Shown here in pieces: positions 22,190 to 22,575 of a stretch of DNA of 22,575 nucleotides. Origin of the DNA: CBIHLX01 sp966210935 (GTDB lineage Bacteria > Patescibacteriota > Saccharimonadia > Saccharimonadales > Saccharimonadaceae); NCBI GenBank assembly GCA_966210935.1, contig CBIHLX010000011.1, forward strand, positions 1 through 22,575. Reading direction: 5' to 3'. A model generated the notes under the pieces. The model was given only the letters and a program-made list of their open reading frames with translations, did no database searches and was not told where the DNA came from. Positions within the stretch are counted from its first letter, which is position 1. Every line of letters begins with the position of its first letter. The position numbers were made by a program, and so were the translations under genes.

Positions 22190-22575
22190 TTATTTTAACT
22201 CCTGTACACGATAGTCAGCCGGGGCTGTCTGTAGGTAACGTTTAATGTCTTTTTGATGCAACAGTCCTGCTTGTGCGCCAAGCTTCTGTACAACGCTCAT
22301 GCTGTTGATCGGAGCCCAGGTCAACGCCTCATCCATCGTTTTACCGAGTGCAAGCGCCGCTACAATCGTGGATGCGAAGGCGTCGCCAGCACCAGTACGA
22401 TCAAGTGGTGGCGCTGGGTCGGGGTAGTTCGGAATCGTTACAAGTTTGCCATCATATGACGCATATGAACCGTTTGGACCATCAGTGATCACAACAATTT
22501 TTGGCCCGAGAGCATGGACTCCATTTGCTAACTCACTCAGTGAATCATACGATTTACCGGTCACATCAACCGCCT
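22190..22575 (-). CDS. PfkB-family carbohydrate/nucleoside kinase, C-terminal part
   Basis: The frame is open to the window edge; about 127 residues of the C-terminus are seen. It contains EAVDVTG-like sequence (AVDVTGKS), IVVITDGPNGSYA, and the PfkB signature DRTGAGDAFAS, whose GAGD holds the anion hole and the catalytic Asp; the usual DTTGAGD has Arg in place of the first Thr. The family phosphorylates sugars or nucleosides (ribokinase, adenosine kinase, fructokinase types). The substrate cannot be told from this half. The GTG at 22564 is an internal Val codon and not the start. It is followed after 1 bp by the LOG-family gene, which suggests a common theme in ribose or nucleotide turnover. 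Confidence 0.88.
   Translation of the reverse strand, partial: AVDVTGKSYDSLSELANGVHALGPKIVVITDGPNGSYASYDGKLVTIPNYPDPAPPLDRTGAGDAFASTIVAALALGKTMDEALTWAPINSMSVVQKLGAQAGLLHQKDIKRYLQTAPADYRVQELK

Noticed and set aside
1..22575. TGA read as glycine, as in Gracilibacteria
   Set aside because: Every conserved protein is full length under the standard code with no in-frame TGA, so reassignment is not supported; only avoidance as a stop is seen.
1..22575. Mobile elements, CRISPR arrays, defence islands, tRNA or rRNA genes
   Set aside because: None seen: no repeat arrays, transposase, integrase or restriction genes, and no cloverleaf in the intergenic gaps.

Overview
The window looks like chromosomal core from a reduced-genome bacterium of the Patescibacteria (CPR), most likely Saccharibacteria (TM7). 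The reasons are very tight gene packing, translationally coupled small operons, a fused RNase HII-YraN protein, a cysteine-free PilB/GspE ATPase, an M1 aminopeptidase beside a secreted HNH nuclease, and the YtxG/YtxH/DUF5665-type small membrane proteins. The lineage call is inference from gene content; there is no rRNA here. Base composition is near balanced. There is no sign of phage, transposon, CRISPR or tRNA. The standard code is used, but none of the 22 genes whose stop is visible ends in TGA (13 TAA, 9 TAG).

Layout from left to right. 1-253 (-): N-terminal part of a secreted HNH/DUF1524 nuclease, divergent from an M1 aminopeptidase (285-2810, +). Then on the minus strand: rnhB-yraN fusion (2802-3737), a bidirectional terminator, rplS (3808-4227) with a structured leader, a Nudix hydrolase (4380-4826) and a PilB/GspE-like ATPase (4870-6492). 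A small SpoU/TrmH methyltransferase (6547-7044) is on the plus strand. The rest is all minus strand: low-affinity iron permease family protein (7041-7559); dnaE (7597-11331); an operon of a 20-aa peptide, YtxG-like, YtxH-like and DUF5665-like proteins (12270 to 11381); the gatC-gatA-(HEPN-like membrane protein)-gatB operon (15927 to 12350); a two-gene ABC-2 exporter (17825 to 15956); a DEAD-box RNA helicase with a long structured leader (18021-19280); uvrB (19516-21489); a LOG-family protein (21580-22188); and the C-terminal part of a PfkB kinase (22190-22575, cut by the window edge).

Two ways of starting translation stand out. About eleven first-in-unit genes have a -10 box only 6-10 nt before the ATG and no convincing Shine-Dalgarno (SD) sequence, which predicts leaderless mRNAs. 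Genes inside operons, and a few with long leaders (rplS, the helicase, the 20-aa peptide operon), have clear SD sequences. Most genes are housekeeping (translation, replication, repair, RNA metabolism). The less ordinary parts are the HEPN-like protein embedded in the gat operon, the 20-aa basic peptide whose last codons form the next gene's SD, the structured leaders of rplS and the helicase, and the absence of TGA stops. No stretch over 300 bases lacks a gene.
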